DNA of 64,000 nucleotides from Siphonodentalium dalli. Taxonomy: Eukaryota > Mollusca > Scaphopoda > Gadilida > Siphonodentaliidae. Below are positions 1 through 12,715 of this stretch, in pieces. The notes under the pieces are model-generated. The model worked only from the letters and a program-made list of their open reading frames with translations, made no database searches and was not told the origin of the DNA. Position 1 is the stretch's first letter, and each line of letters begins with the position of its first letter. The position numbers and the translations under genes were made by a program. The stretch is taken from contig CP136063.1 of the NCBI GenBank assembly GCA_032622095.1, positions 149,969,379 through 150,033,378 of the forward strand, written 5' to 3'.

Positions 1-1739
1 GATTGAGTAAGGTACAAAAAATATCCAAGAATACATTCGCCCTGTCAGGGAATGTAAACTCTGGATTATGATTGACTTGGGAATTTGGAATTTATCTGTG
101 TATGAACACTTCAGCTTGTACCTTGGGCATTGACCATCTGATTTGGTTGTGCTGTGATGTATTTATAGCCCAGTTTAAGGGGAAAGGATACCCTCTTCTT
201 GGATTTAGAAAACAATAAAAAAAAATCCATCCATGCTTGTTTTCATGAACAATATATTTCTTCTTGAAAAAAAGTTGGTTTAAACTTGTTCTACCATGGG
301 TAGGGAGGGGTATCTCACAAACTAAAGCTCTTTGTCGTTTTGGCCACAGCACTATTAGGCGTGATTATGGTTTAAGAACACTAGCATTTTAAACTATATT
401 TTGTTTTATCTCATAGGCATCAATACAGAAGGAGTATAGTGAGGGGTCAATCCGTTATGTGCAATCGATTGAGTTTTGGGGTGAGGCGCAAGGATACCAA
501 AATGGCACCAAGAGAGGTACATGCATAAAGCAAAGTGTATTAAATGGCACTAAGAGAGGTATGCGTAAAGCAAAGTGTATTAAATGGCACCAAGAGAGAT
601 ATGCATAAAGCAAAGTTCTACGTTCTCTGACCCTGTCCACCACACAATATCATAGTTCGTTAATGCCAATATCGCTACCTGGAAGTCTCCGGTCCCATAA
701 CGTAATCGCGGATAAAATTTCGTAACCGCATCTCAACTGATTGCCATCTTCGTCTACCAGTCAGGTACGAGACTAATCCGCGAAAACGCTAAAAGATACG
801 AAGATACGACATATCTCATTAGCATATAATTAATATTAATATATTATTTACATAATATTACCTCATTTGCGTATTTAAATTGTTCCTTTTTTGGCGATTA
901 AGGCGTGTTGTTTCCTTCATGAATAGTGTACAGTTCGTAACAAAACAGGAGTAATTTATCTCCGAATTGTTCCACTGACGGGCTCGTTCAACCACACCTA
1001 GGAATCACTGTCCATGTAATATTAAATTTGATTAAAATATAACAAATAGATCTAGATACATTACCCCTACTATACAGATAACTCGATGAATAGAAGGCGT
1101 AGGGGGCTCATTTTGGTGTCTAACGAAAGGCCCACATTCGCCCTATCCACACATATTAACCCCGCCACTGACCGGACACCAGAAGTTGCATTCTTTGATC
1201 GACAACTGACCTAACATGGGGTGGAATTTGGGATAAACTGCGTTCGACATTAATGTTTAGAATTTAGATTTCTCGATGAATACGCTAGCAAACAACAAGT
1301 TTTAGGTATCAAATAACGCAGTGGAATACTGTGCATTCGTTTTTAGCTACAATATGGCTGTTTTAGTGCGAATATTGTAATGGCGAACACGCAAACACGC
1401 GCCGATAAAACAGCTAAAAATAGACTCGATGTTTACAATTACAGGATCGATTTCAGCTGGTATATTCAATATAATGGGGACGTATGGTATATCAAAATGT
1501 AGGATTAGACACAGGGAATGTATTTTTTTTTAAATGGGTCCACCAGGCGGTGAAATTGTTGCAGAAATTCGCTCCAAGATATTCGCTCTTATTTTTATTT
1601 CAGTTGTGACTAAAAGCCCAGATGCCGGAGCCCGGCGACTAAAAGCAAAGTTACAAAATAGATCAACTGGTTTGAACGAATGAATATATCAATGGTAAGA
1701 CTATTCAAAAGAATATTCAAATCAAATAGTGTTTATAGA
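1..1739. other. Gene-poor stretch, no host gene recognised
   Basis: Apart from the small tandem repeat, bases about 60-210 resemble part of the repeat at 9490-9600 (AACTTCAGCTTGTA, then a shared downstream order), so a decayed dispersed repeat is present. The remainder shows short frames only and nothing I can identify on either strand. Confidence 0.5.
500..622. repeat. Tandem repeat, 40-42 bp, three copies
   Basis: Three head-to-tail copies start AAATGGCAC at 500, 542 and 582 and end in GCAAAGT. The period is 42 then 40. Unique flanks; no coding potential. Confidence 0.85.
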
Positions 1740-2601
1740 CTTATACGCGGGGGAGGTTCTCATATGAACATATTATCTGCCGGTCATACGCGGTGGAGGT
1801 TCATATTATCCGCCGGTCATACGCGAGGGAATTTCTCATATTATCCTCCGGTCATACGCGGGGGAGGTTCTGATATGAACATATTATCCGCCGGTCATAC
1901 GCGGTGGAGGTTCATATTATCCACCGGTCATATACGAGGGAGGTTCTCATATTATCCTACGGTCATACGTTGGGGAGGTTCTCATATGAACATATTATCC
2001 GCCGGTCATACGCGAGGGAGGTTCTCATATTATCCACCGGTCATACGCGAGGGAGGTTCTCATATTATCCTCCGGTCATACGTAGGGGAGGTTCTCATAT
2101 GAACATATTATCCGCTGGTAATACGCGGTGGAGGTTCATATTATCCACCGGTCATACGCGAGGGAGGTTCTCATATTATCCTCCGGTCATACGTGGGGGA
2201 GGTTCTGATATGAACATATTATCCGCCGGTCATACACGGTGGAGGTTCATATTATCCACCGGTCATACGTAGGGGAGGTTCTCATATGAACATATTATCC
2301 GCCGGTCATACGCGGTGGAGGTTCTCATATGAACATATTATCCGCTGGTCATATGCGAGGGAGGTTCTCATATTATCCACCGGTCATACGCGAGGGAGGT
2401 TCTCATATTATCCTCCAGTCATACGTGGGGGAGGTTCTCATATTATCCTCCGGTCATACGTGGGGGAGGTTCTCATATGAACATATTATCCACCGGTCAT
2501 AAGCGGTGGAGGTTCTCATATGAACATAGTATCCACCGGTCATACGCGAGGGAGGTTCTCATATTATCCTCCGGTCATATGTTGGGGAGGTTCTCATATG
2601 T
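1740..2601 (+). repeat. Composite minisatellite (GGTCATACGCG / GGAGGTTCTCATAT)
   Basis: About 25 variants of a module GGTCATACGCG-GGAGGTTC-TCATATTATCC are arranged head to tail. Modules come as about 33-35 bp (short) and about 43-52 bp (with an extra ATATGAACATATTATC insert). Long open frames run through it because the modules lack stops, but the same peptide (STGHTRGRFSYYPPVIRGG) recurs in shifted frames. This is a repeat artefact, not a gene. Confidence 0.93.
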
Positions 2602-3547
2602 CCCGCCTGGGTCCCCAAACACAAACAATGGCGCACATGTTCCCATTTCCCGCCAAAACTCAATTATATTTTATAACACGTTGGCTAAAACTCTATAGCA
2701 GCGGTCGTCAGTTGTTGGACTAATACAGACTATTGACAAGCTACGCGTTCCGAGTTTGAAAGATTTCGCTACCATTCTTATTTCGCCGCTATAAATATCT
2801 CCTGCAGACAAACCCTGCAGTATATATGACGTCACAGCGCACAAATAGTTTTACGATTGACAGAATACATGGAATATATCTGTTTCATTTTCACGGAAGC
2901 TACTTGAAATTCTAGGAAATACTTACTTCAATTCTGCCAGCTAGGTCTTATTGGACAATGCATCGATGCTCTTTAGTGTTTAGTTTCATTATACCTGTCG
3001 GAATCTTATTGTAAGTTATAAATTTTTAAACACTGTAACTTGTCGCTTGCTATAGTCTTCAATCAGACGGCAGTCTTAATTGCGTAATTACATGATTAAT
3101 TATCTGACCATCAACAGAATTAATGCACCCACGGAAAATGATCGACTTGCGTAATATACGTAGCTTTGGGTTGCTTTGTGGGACATTCAGGTGCAAGGAA
3201 ATGGCTACTTTTCAGTGTCAAATAACAAAAATTTTGCCCGACGGGACGAACCATGGTCGTTCCGTCGCGTTATGTGTTTCCCCAATACGGACTCATTAAT
3301 TTCCCCTTGGCGGAAACCCTGGAATCATATAAGGAATGTGCATCACACGTAGTGATGCATACATTTACATCATGACGTCCGCCTGTTTCTGAGCGATCAG
3401 TCACTAGCAAGCTGCATTTGATTGAAATTGCAGGCAATTTTCCTCATTTCTAATTGATATCATGACAACTTCAAATTTTAAATGAATGTGATATAGGACC
3501 TATTTTTCTAACTACGATGTAGTTCTACAATGGGTATACACATTTAA
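2602..3547. other. Unassigned spacer with promoter-like elements
   Basis: Contains a CTATAAATA box near 2790 and a TGACGTCA (CRE-type) site at 2828-2835, but no coding exon I can tie to them. A perfect 8-bp-stem palindrome (TGCATCAC...GTGATGCA) lies near 3339-3361. Bases about 3186-3320 belong to a dispersed repeat listed separately. Confidence 0.35.
3186..3320 (+). repeat. Dispersed repeat R1, copy 1
   Basis: Shares GGAAATGGCTACTTTTCAGTG and the following order (a gap, a GGGACGAACCATGG-like block, TGTTTCCCC, a GGCGGAAACCCTG end) with copies at about 24378-24525 (+) and 54770-54905 (reverse strand). Family unknown. Confidence 0.65.
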
Positions 3548-6500
3548 CATTGTAGTCACCATATACTTGAAATATGGCTATAAAGCAAAATGTGCTTTAG
3601 CTTCGTGCCTTTTAAGGTACAGATTTGTACCTTAAAAGCTACGAAGCTAAATCACATTTAGTTATAACCGGGAATGGGTTAATTATTTCACGTAGTTTGG
3701 GAAGGAAACATCCTTCGATAGTCTTAACTGATATGTATCTATAATAAAACGTCCAGTTGTAGTCACCAAATACTTGAAATATGGCTATAAAGCAATATGT
3801 GCTTTAGCTTCGTGCCTTTTAAGGTACAGATTTGTACCTTAAAAGCTACGAAGCTAAATCACATTTGGTTATAACCGGGAATGGGTTAATTATTTCACGT
3901 TGTTTGGGAAGGAAACATCCTTGGATTGTCTTAACTGATATGTATCTATAATAAAACGTCCAGTTGCAGTCACCAAATACTTGAAATATGGCTATAAAGC
4001 AATATGTGCTTTAGCTTCGTGCCTTTTAAGGTACAAAGCCACGAAGCTAAAGCACATTTGGTTATAACCGGCGATGGGTTAATTATTTCACGTAGTTGGG
4101 GAAGGAAACATCCTTGGATAGTCTTAACTGATATGTATATATAATAAAACGTCCAGTTGTAGTCACCAAATACTTGAAATATGGCTATAAAGCAATATGT
4201 GCTTTAGCTTCGTGCCTTTTAAGGTACAAAGCAACGAAGCTAAAGCACATTTGGTTATAACCGGGATTGGTTAATTATTTCACGTAATATGGGAAGGAAA
4301 CATCTTTGGATAGTCTTAACTGATATATATGTACAATGAAACCTCCAGTTGGGGTGGCCAAATACTTCAACGTTGGCTGCAGAGCATGTCACGAAGCTAA
4401 AGCACATGCCACGAAGCTGCGGCACATTCCGTTGACGGTCTGTTGTGGGTTAATGTGTCGATATGATATGGCAAAGACGTGATTTATGATAGCTCGTTAT
4501 ATGTCTTTCAACGTTACTGGTCAAATTAAGCTATTATTTTCCATGTAGAGGCTGAAAAAGAATGATTTGATAGGTATGTGCTTTAGCTTCGTGCCTTTTA
4601 AGGTACAAAGCCACGAAGCTAAAGCACATTTGGTTATAACCGGGAATGGGTTAATTATTTCACGTAGTTTGGGAAGGAAACATCCTTGGATAGTCTTAAC
4701 TGATATGTATCTATAATAAAACGTCCAGTTGTAGTCACCATATACTTGAAATATGGCTATAAAGCAAAATGTGCTTTAGCTTCGTGCCTTTTACGGTACA
4801 GATTTGTACCTTAAAGGGGTACTGTACGCCATTTTCAATAAATTCCCGGTGATAACAACGATCTATTATCGATACTATATAGAAATATAAGTAATTTGAG
4901 TCGAAGATGTATTCTGTAAACGCTCAGGTTAATAGGCTATCTTAAAATTTAATAATTTAAAAGTTAATAATTTAATATAAATTGATTTTATGGCTCCAGC
5001 CATAAAATGGCGTCTCTTAAAATTGGAATTTCCGTGTACAAAACGTAATCAAATTATAATTGAGGGATACTGGATTAGGAAAACAATTGCACACACGATC
5101 GTTTGAAACATTATGCTTATACGGGGAGAAAACCCAAGCCACTCATTGACTAGTGATCATACACTAACTTAAATGAGTATATGGGACTACTAAGCATATA
5201 ATATAATGTTTAGTACAGTTTATTTGATTCATTTGGTTGAAAACTGTACAAAAATTACTCGACAACGACAATTTGTATTTTTGCATTCCGGTAAATTTGC
5301 CATCCGTAACAATACTTCGTACTCAACAGACTTTCAAAAAATGGAAAAGTTGTTACCTTATTCTCCGACTCGGGGATTATAGAAACCAACAACAACATCT
5401 TGGGTACAGTACCCCTTTAAAAGCTACGAAGCTAAAGCACATTTGGTTATAACCGGGAATGGGTTAATTATTTCACGTAGTTTGGGAAGGAAACATCCTT
5501 CGATAGTCTTAACTGATATGTATCTATAATAAAACGTCCAGTTGTAGTCACCAAATACTTGAAATATGGCTATAAAGCAATATGTGCTTTAGCTTCGTGC
5601 CTTTTAAGGTACAGATTTGTACCTTAAAAGCTACGAAGCTAAAGCACATTTGGTTATAACCAGGAATGGGTTAATTATTTCACGTAGTTTGGGAAGGAAA
5701 CATCCTTGGATAGTCTTAACTGATATGTATCTATAATAAAACGTCCAGTTGTAGTCACCAAATACTTGAAATATGGCTATAAAGCAAAATGTGCTTTAGC
5801 TTCGTGCCTTTTAAGGTACATATTTGTACCTTAAAAGCTACGAAGCTAAAGCACATTTGGTTATAATCGGGAATGGGTTAATTATTTCACGTAGTTTGGG
5901 AAGGAAACATCCTTGGATAGTCTTAACTGATATGTATATATAATAAAACGTCCAGTTGTAGTCACTATATACTTGAAATATGGCTATAAAGCAAAATGTG
6001 CTTTAGCTTCGTGCCTTTTAAGGTACAGATTTGTACCTTAAAAGCTACGAAGCTAAAGCACATATGGTTATAACCTGGAATGGGTTAATTATTTCACGTA
6101 GTTTGGGAAGGAAACATCCTTGGATAGTCTTAACTGATATGTATCTATAATAAAACGTCCAGTTGCAGTCACCAAATACTTGAAATATGGCTATAAAGCA
6201 ATATGTGCTTTAGCTTCGTGCCTTTTAAGGTACAAAGCCACGAAGCTATTAAAGCACATTTGGTTATAACCGGGGATGGGTTAATTATTTCACGTAGTTT
6301 GGGAAGGAAACATCCTTGGATAGTCTTAACTGATATGTATCTATAATAAAACGTCCAGTTGTAGTCACCAAATACTTGAAATATGGCTATAAAGCAATAT
6401 GTGCTTTAGGTTCGTGCCTTTTAAGGTACAAAGCCACGAAGCTAAAGCACATTTGGTTATAACCGGGGATGGGTTAATTATTTAACGTAATATGGGAAGG

Positions 6501-7016
6501 AAATATCTTTGGATAGTCTTAACTGATATATATGTACAATGAAACCTCCTGTTGGGGTGGCCAAATACTTCAACTTTGGCTGCAGAGCATGTAACGAAGC
6601 TAAAGCACATGCCACGAACTTCGTCACATTCCGTTGACGGCCTGTTGTGGGTTAATGTGTCCATATGATATGGCAAAGACGTGATTTCTGATAGCTCGTT
6701 ATATGTCTTTCTACGTTACTGTTCAAATTAAGCTTTTATTTTCCATATAGATGCTGAAAAGGAATGATTTGATAGGTATGTGCTTTAGCTTCGTGCCTTT
6801 TAAGGTACAAAGCCACGAAGCTAAAGCACATTTGGTTATAACCGGGAATGGGTTAATTATTTCACGTAGTTTGGGAAAGAAACATCTTTGGATAGTCTTA
6901 ACTGATACGTATCTATAATAAAACGTGTTGTTACTGTCGTCAAAAACTTGAAATATGCCCGTAAAGCATACGTGTGCTTATAAGGTACAAAGCCACGAAG
7001 CTAAAGCACATTTCAG
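3548..7016 (+). repeat. Satellite array, 207/193-bp units with internal hairpin and higher-order structure
   Basis: Units start GCTTTAGCTTCGTGCC at 3594, 3801, 4008, 4201, 4580, 4773, 5586, 5793, 6000, 6207, 6403 and 6782. Spacing is 207 when the hairpin arm is full (CCTTTTAAGGTACAGA...TACCTTAAAAGC) and 193-196 when its centre is missing. Two units (4201-4580 and 6403-6782) are a diverged 379-bp version, each preceded by a short unit, giving a higher-order repeat of about 1.6 kb once a later insertion is removed. A TTAA transposon sits inside one unit: the 813-bp gap 4773-5586 equals 207+606. Confidence 0.95.
4815..5416. mobile_element. TTAA-flanked transposon T1, AGGGG terminus (Kolobok/piggyBac-like MITE), 602 bp
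   Basis: Termini AGGGGTACTGTAC and its exact complement GTACAGTACCCCT are flanked by TTAA at 4811-4814 and 5417-5420. Removing 602 bp plus one TTAA restores the 207-bp satellite unit exactly, so the target-site duplication is certain. No transposase is seen; non-autonomous. TTAA targeting is shared by piggyBac and Kolobok; the AGG start leans to Kolobok. Confidence 0.9.
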
Positions 7017-7785
7017 TTTGTTTCTATCTGGACTGTACCACCATATCTTATTAGCATATTTTATATTGTGATTACTAATTAATGTATGGAGCTTCGTATC
7101 TTTTAGCGATTACCCTAATCCGACCGGAAAATTACGCGTTACACGTAAATTGCCGACTGTATTCGGCAATTTCCGTATAATTAGATGGGGACAAAGATTT
7201 TTGCTCGCCATGTTGGAATTTTATGAAGAAATGTTCTATTGAAACATTCTTATTTTTCACCTTCCCTTAAACATACCAAAGCTAGCAACAAGCAACAGAA
7301 TATAAAAATGGGTATGGATCTAATATATATTTGAAACGAACTATATATTACATGATAATATCTTTGAATTTTTCGAATGGCAATCCATTAATAAATAAAT
7401 AATGGCATTATCGAGGTTTCAATTTGAACTTCGAAGTTCAATTTCAAACTTTGATTAGTTTGAAACCAAGATATTTTATTTCAAAACAATGACTACGTTG
7501 CATATGTATTTGTAGTATATATGTAGAGATTTCACTGCAGAGGCAAATGCTGGCCATATGCGCAATGGGATCGAGTAGATCCATCATGGCATCAACCAAT
7601 TTGTGCAGGATTGTTTTATTTTTTTTGGTTTTTGCCGAATCTGTGAATTATTCGCAATGGTATTGGTAGGGACCATTTAGTGTCAGCTCCAAATCTGACT
7701 GTGTGCCAGTCCTTCCCAGGAGGAAAACACAATAAGAGCACCCAAGACGGGTGTAATCAGGCCATGGTTAGACAAAAGTTACTAG
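7017..7785. other. AT-rich unassigned spacer
   Basis: AT-rich with short self-complementary stretches (GAACTTCGAAGTTC near 7426-7440; TTGCCGACTGTATTCGGCAA near 7150-7170). No coding or repeat family recognised. Confidence 0.4.
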
Positions 7786-8010
7786 TATGCCGCTGCAATT
7801 TGGTCCCCTCATACCTCAGAAAACATAACTAAAATTGAACGAGCACAAAATCGGGCCATCCGTTGGATTTTTAATGACTATTCAAGATACTCAAGTTTGT
7901 CAAAAATGAGGACAGAATTAGAACTGAAACCCCTTGAGGACAGAAGAATCATCTCAAAATTATCCGTCTTCAGTAAAATAGTCCATAATCAAAGATTACA
8001 GTCATCATAA
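7786..8010 (+). pseudogene. Non-LTR retrotransposon ORF2 fragment (post-RT region)
   Basis: Open frame from 7801 (after a stop at 7786) to TAA at 8008. It reads WSPHTSENITKIERAQNRAI, RWIFNDYSRYSSLSKMRTEL and LEDRRIISKLSVFSKIVHN. This is the familiar segment after the reverse-transcriptase domain in Jockey/CR1/L2-type LINEs (WSPHT...IERVQ...RR...DYSR...L...L..RR). The stop just upstream replaces the usual Glu of EYA. Truncated, dead copy. Confidence 0.85.
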
Positions 8011-8239
8011 TCTTTTGACAAGAGGGACGAGTGCATGCACATTTTAGCACCCGTAAATTGAAAATTGTGAGTTTGTACGGGTGCGAGAGCTGGAAAGGAC
8101 TGATCAATTTAAAATTTACAAACACCGCCACTGAAGCCGTCTCAAATGAGTCGAAATGACACTATTTTGTCACTGCACAGAGCAGTAGTACGGTAACTTA
8201 TTCTCACCTATATAATGTTGATTGATCCGAGTGTGGATT

Positions 8240-8516
8240 ATTATACCCCCCGCAACAAAGTTAGGGGGGGTATACTGGAGTCAGCTTGTCCGTCGTCCGT
8301 CCGTGGACACAAATTTGTCCGGAGTTTTTCTCAGTCGTTTTTTGATCAATTTCCGTGAAACTTGGTACCGTACAGACATCAACCACCATGGGAACCTGTG
8401 CACCTGCAATTATGACGTCTGTCGGACTTTTTTTGGTGGAGTTATCCCCCTTTTTCGACTTTTTCAACATGTAACTTTTGTCTGAGCTTTTATTCCTACA
8501 TTTTTCGCTCAATTTT
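8240..8516 (+). repeat. Pearl-like repeat fragment (TATACCCCCC...GGGGGGTATA palindrome)
   Basis: Begins with a palindrome of C and G runs (TTATACCCCCC, then GGGGGGGTATACTGGA), then GTCAGCTTGTCCGTC and GTCC repeats. The same order occurs at 50286-50420. This head is typical of bivalve pearl/HINE-type repeats. Confidence 0.7.
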
Positions 8517-8517
8517 T

Positions 8518-8800
8518 AGCTCAACTTTACTTTGTAAAGTTTGAGCTATTGCCATGGCTTCGTCGTCTGTGTGTGTGTCCGTGTGTGTGTGCGTGATGCG
8601 TCAACAATTTCCTTTAGCACGGGCTACAGGTCGTACCTTTGGTCGGATCATAGCTGTTGACATTGACATGTAGATGGGAACGAGTCATTTTGGGTTCATT
8701 CGGGAAAAAAACATGGCCGCCAGTGGCCATCTTGGATTTCAATATTCAATCCATTAGCACGGGCTACAGGTTGTACTGTTTCGCTGCATGGCTACTCAAC
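8518..8800 (+). repeat. Family H2 repeat, truncated copy
   Basis: Starts with the H2 head palindrome (AGCTCAACTTTACTTTGTAA then AAGTTTGAGCT) and has one tandem core (GGGCTACAGGTCGTACC ... CATGGCCGCCAG ... CCATCTTGGATT). It breaks off near 8800. Confidence 0.8.
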
Positions 8801-9089
8801 TTCGAAATTGCTTTACTCCTGTTTCCGTGAACCGATTTCCACCATGCAACCAGCAAACTGACCGGAGAATAGCTGCGCAATTGCCGGGTCTGTTAATTGA
8901 TCCAGATTATGAATGTTTTATGTTCTAAATAGTGATGATTCCAACATAAAATTTACTTTTCGATCTGGATTAAAGAATTTATGCGTGCATTTATGCCTGC
9001 TATTAAGCCTGGCGGCCCTCGGGTGACATTCCAGGTCTCGAACGGGCGACAAATCCTCGTGTCTCACTCAATCGCGGGCGATAACTGTA

Positions 9090-9600
9090 TATTGTGATTT
9101 ACTTATGCCCCGAACCTCAGGAGGATTCAGGGGTATATAGTGGAGACATCCGTCTTTCCTTAATAAACATTTCACAACACAGCTCAAGTATCGATAGTCC
9201 CATTTGGGTGTCTTTTTGTATGCTGGTAGACCAGCATTGTGGAAAGGTTCTCCACATAGTGCAGGTTTTGTCCGCACATTTTCCCAGAGTTATGGCCCTT
9301 TGCTGGACTTAGTGCAAAACGTGTCCATAAAAAAAATTATGCTGTCTTATTATTGGATTTTGTTGTCCTTTGGCATGGTGATAGCACAGGTTAGGGGAAA
9401 GGATATCAACATACTACGGGTTTCGTCCATTAATTTTTACCTGAGTTTCAGCCCTTGTTTGACTTAGAAATTTGTTTTGTGTCCAAAAGCACATAAACTT
9501 CAGCTTGTAACTTGGGTGTCAATTATCAGATTTTGTTGTCCTTTGGCATGATGGTAGCACAGGCTGGTGGAAAGGACACACACATAGTTCTATGGCTTTT
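9090..9600 (+). repeat. Family H5 repeat (TATGCCCCGAA...TTCAGGGGTATA head)
   Basis: Begins with an imperfect palindrome at 9103-9138, then about 120-200-bp related cores (TTTTGTCC..., GAGTTATGGCCCTTT). A decayed fragment of the same family seems present at about 60-210. Same architecture as the other HINE-like families, different sequence. Confidence 0.55.
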
Positions 9601-10840
9601 AGCTCAACTTTACTTTGTATAGCTTGAGCTATTGCCATGGCTTTGTCGTCCGTCGTCCGTGTCTGCGTGTGTGCGTAAGGCGTCAACAATACAGGCTACA
9701 GGTCGTACCTTTGGTCGGATCATTATGAAATGTGTCATAGCTGTTGACATCAACATTTAGACCAGAATGATTAATTTTGGGGTCATTCGGAAAAAAAACA
9801 TGGCCGCCAGTGGCCATCTTGGATTTTAAAATTCAATCCATTAGCACGGGCTACAGGCCGTATTGTTTGTCTGATCATCATAAAATTTGTCATGAATGTT
9901 AATAATGACATGTAGATGGGAACGAGTCATTTTGGGGTCATTCGGCCAAAAAACATGGCCGCCAGCAGCCATCTTGGATTTTACTCTCTGTATGACTAAA
10001 TCCTTTAGCACGGGCTACAGGTTGTACCTTTGGTCTCATCATCATAAAATGTGTCATAGATGTTAACAATGACATGTAGATGGGAACGAGTCATTTTGGG
10101 GTCATTCGGCAAAAAAACATGGCCGCCAGCAGCCATTTTGGATTTTACTCTTTGTATGACTAAATCCTTTAGCACGGGCTACAGGTCGTACCTTTAGTCT
10201 GATCATCATGAAATTTGTCATGGCTGTTGAAATTGGAATGTAGATGGGAACGAGTCATTTTCGGGTCATTCGGACAAACAACATGGCTGCCAGTGGCCAT
10301 CTTGGATTTCAAAATTCAATCCATTAGCACGGGCTACAGGTCGTACCTTTGGTCTGATTATCATGAAATTTGTTATGAATGTTAACATTGACATGTAGAT
10401 GGGAACGACTAATTTTGGGGTCATTCGGCCAAAAAACATGGCTGCCGGCAGCCATTTTAGATTTACTCTTTGCATGACTAAATTCTTTGGTATGGCCTAC
10501 AGGTCGTACCCTTGGTCGGATCATCATAAAATGTGTCATAGCTGTTGACATTGAAATGTAGATGGGAAACGAGTCATTTTGGGTTCATTCGGTAAAAACA
10601 TGGCCGCCAGTGGCCATCTTTGATTTCAATATTCAATCCATTAGCACGGGCTACAGGTCGTACTGTTTGTCTGATCATCATGAAATTTGTCATGGATATT
10701 AATATTGACATGTAGATGGGAACGAGTAATTTTCGGGTCATTCGGCCAAAAAACATGGCCACCGGCAGCCATCTTAGATTTTACTCTTTGCATGACTAAA
10801 TTCTTTGGCACGGCCTACAGGTGGATCATCATAAATTTTT
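9601..10840 (+). repeat. Family H2 repeat with tandem 155-164-bp cores
   Basis: Head palindrome AGCTCAACTTTACTTTGTAT / AGCTTGAGCT, then cores starting CGGGCTACAGG at 10011, 10175 and 10330, and so on. Each core holds ATCATGAAATTTGTCAT, ACATGTAGATGGGAACGAGT and CATGGCCGCCAG. Two core types alternate: one ends TTCAAAATTCAATCCATTAG, the other TTTTACTCTTTGTATGACTA. Short open frames across them are not genes. Confidence 0.92.
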
Positions 10841-12715
10841 AGCTCAACTTTACTTTGTAAAGTTTGAGCTATTGCCATGGCTTTGGAGCCTTTGTCGTCC
10901 GTGTGTGCGTACTAGTAAGGCGTCAACAATAGAGGCTACAGGTCGTACCTTTGATCGGATCATTATGAAATTTGTCATAGCTGTTGACATCAACATTTGT
11001 ACCGGAATGATTCATTTTGGGGTCATTCGGAAAAAAACATGGCCGCCAGCGGCCATCTTAGATTTCAAAATTCAATCCATTAGCACAGGCTACAGGTCGT
11101 ACTGTTCGTCTGATCGTCATGAAATTTGTCATGGATGTTAATATTGACATGTAGATGGGAACGAGTAATTTTGGGGTCATTTGGCCAAAAAACATGGCCG
11201 CCAGCAGCCATCTTCGATTTTACTCTTTGCATGACTAAATCCTTTAGCACGGGCTACAGGTCGTACCTTTGGTCAGATCATTATGAAATTTGTCATGGAT
11301 GTTAACAATGACATGTAGATGGGAACGAGTCATTTTTGGGTCATTCGGACAAAAAACATGGCCACCAGCAGCCATCTTGGATTTTACTCTTTGTATGACT
11401 AAATCCTTTAGCACGGGCTACAGGTCGTACCTTTAGTCTGATAATCATGAAATTTGTCATGGCTGTTGAAATTGGAATGTAGATGGGAACGAGTCATTTT
11501 GGGGTCATTCGGACAAAAAACATGGCCACCAGTGGCCATCTTTGTTTTCAAAATTCAATCCATTTGCACGGGCCACAGGTCGCACTGTTCGTCTGATCAT
11601 CATGAAATTTGTCATGGATGTTAATATTGACATGTAGATGGGAACGAGTCATTTTGCGGTCATTCGGCCCAAAAACATGGCCGCCAGCAGCCGTCTTGGA
11701 TTTTACTCTTTGTATGACTAAATCCTTTAGCACGGGCTACAGGTTTTACCTTTAGTCTGATCATCATAAAATTTTTCATGAATGTTGAAATTGGAATGTA
11801 GATGGGAACGAGTCATTTTGGGGTCATTCCAACAAAAAACATGGCGGCCAGTGGCCATCTTTGATTTCAAAATTCAATCCATTAGCACGGGCCACAGGTC
11901 GTACTGTTTATCTGATCATCATGAAATTTGTCATGGATGTTAATATTGACATGTAGATGGGAACGAGTCATTTTGGGGTCATTCGGCCCAAAAACATGGC
12001 CGCCAGCAGCCATCTTGAATTTTACTCTTTGTATGACTAAATCCTTTAGCACGGGCTACAGGTTGTACCTTTAGTCTGATCATCATAAAATTTGTCAAGG
12101 ATGTTAACAATGACATGTAGATGGGAACGAGTCATTTTGGGGTCATTCAGCCAAAAAACATGGCCGCCTGCAGCCACCTTGGATTTTACTCTTTGTATGA
12201 CTAAATCCTTTAGCACGGGCTACAGGTCGTACCTTTGGTCTGATCATCATGAAATTTGTCATCGATGTTAACAATAACATGTAGATGGGAACGAGTCAAT
12301 TTGGGGTCATTCGGCCAAAAAACATGGCCGCCTGCAGCCACCTTGGATTTTACTCTTTGTATGACTAAATCCTTTAGCATGGGCTACAGGTCGTACCTTT
12401 AGTCTGATCATCATAAAAATTTTCATGAATGTTAATGTTGACATGTAGATGGGAACGAGTCATTTTGGGGGTCATTCGGCCAAAAAACATGGCCGCCAGC
12501 AGCCATCTTGGATTTTACTCTTTGTATGACTAAATCCTTTAGCACGGGCCACAGGTCGTACTGTTCGTCTGATCATCATGAAATTTGTCATGAATGTTAA
12601 TAATGACATGTAGATGGGAACGAGTCATTTTGGTGTCATTCGGCCAAAAAACATGGCCGCCAGCAGCCATCTTGGATTTTACTCTGTGTGTGTGACTAAA
12701 TTCTTTACTGCTCAT
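10841..12715 (+). repeat. Family H2 repeat, about 11 tandem cores
   Basis: A second full head (AGCTCAACTTTACTTTGTAA) directly follows the previous copy and leads to about eleven cores. The end near 12700-12715 abuts the head of an H1-family copy. Confidence 0.92.

Noticed and set aside
1680-2723. Overlapping + strand open frames of 60-140 codons with repeated peptide SYYPPVIRGG / STGHTRGRF
   Set aside because: They are translations of one minisatellite in different frames; no domain, no splice context.
3548-7016. CRISPR-like spacing of repeats
   Set aside because: Unit length near 200 bp, spacers almost identical, eukaryotic context: a satellite.
9000-9070. tRNA-like T-arm (GGTCTCGAACGGGCGAC) suggesting a tRNA or tRNA-derived SINE
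   Set aside because: No matching acceptor stem, D-arm or anticodon arm could be drawn.
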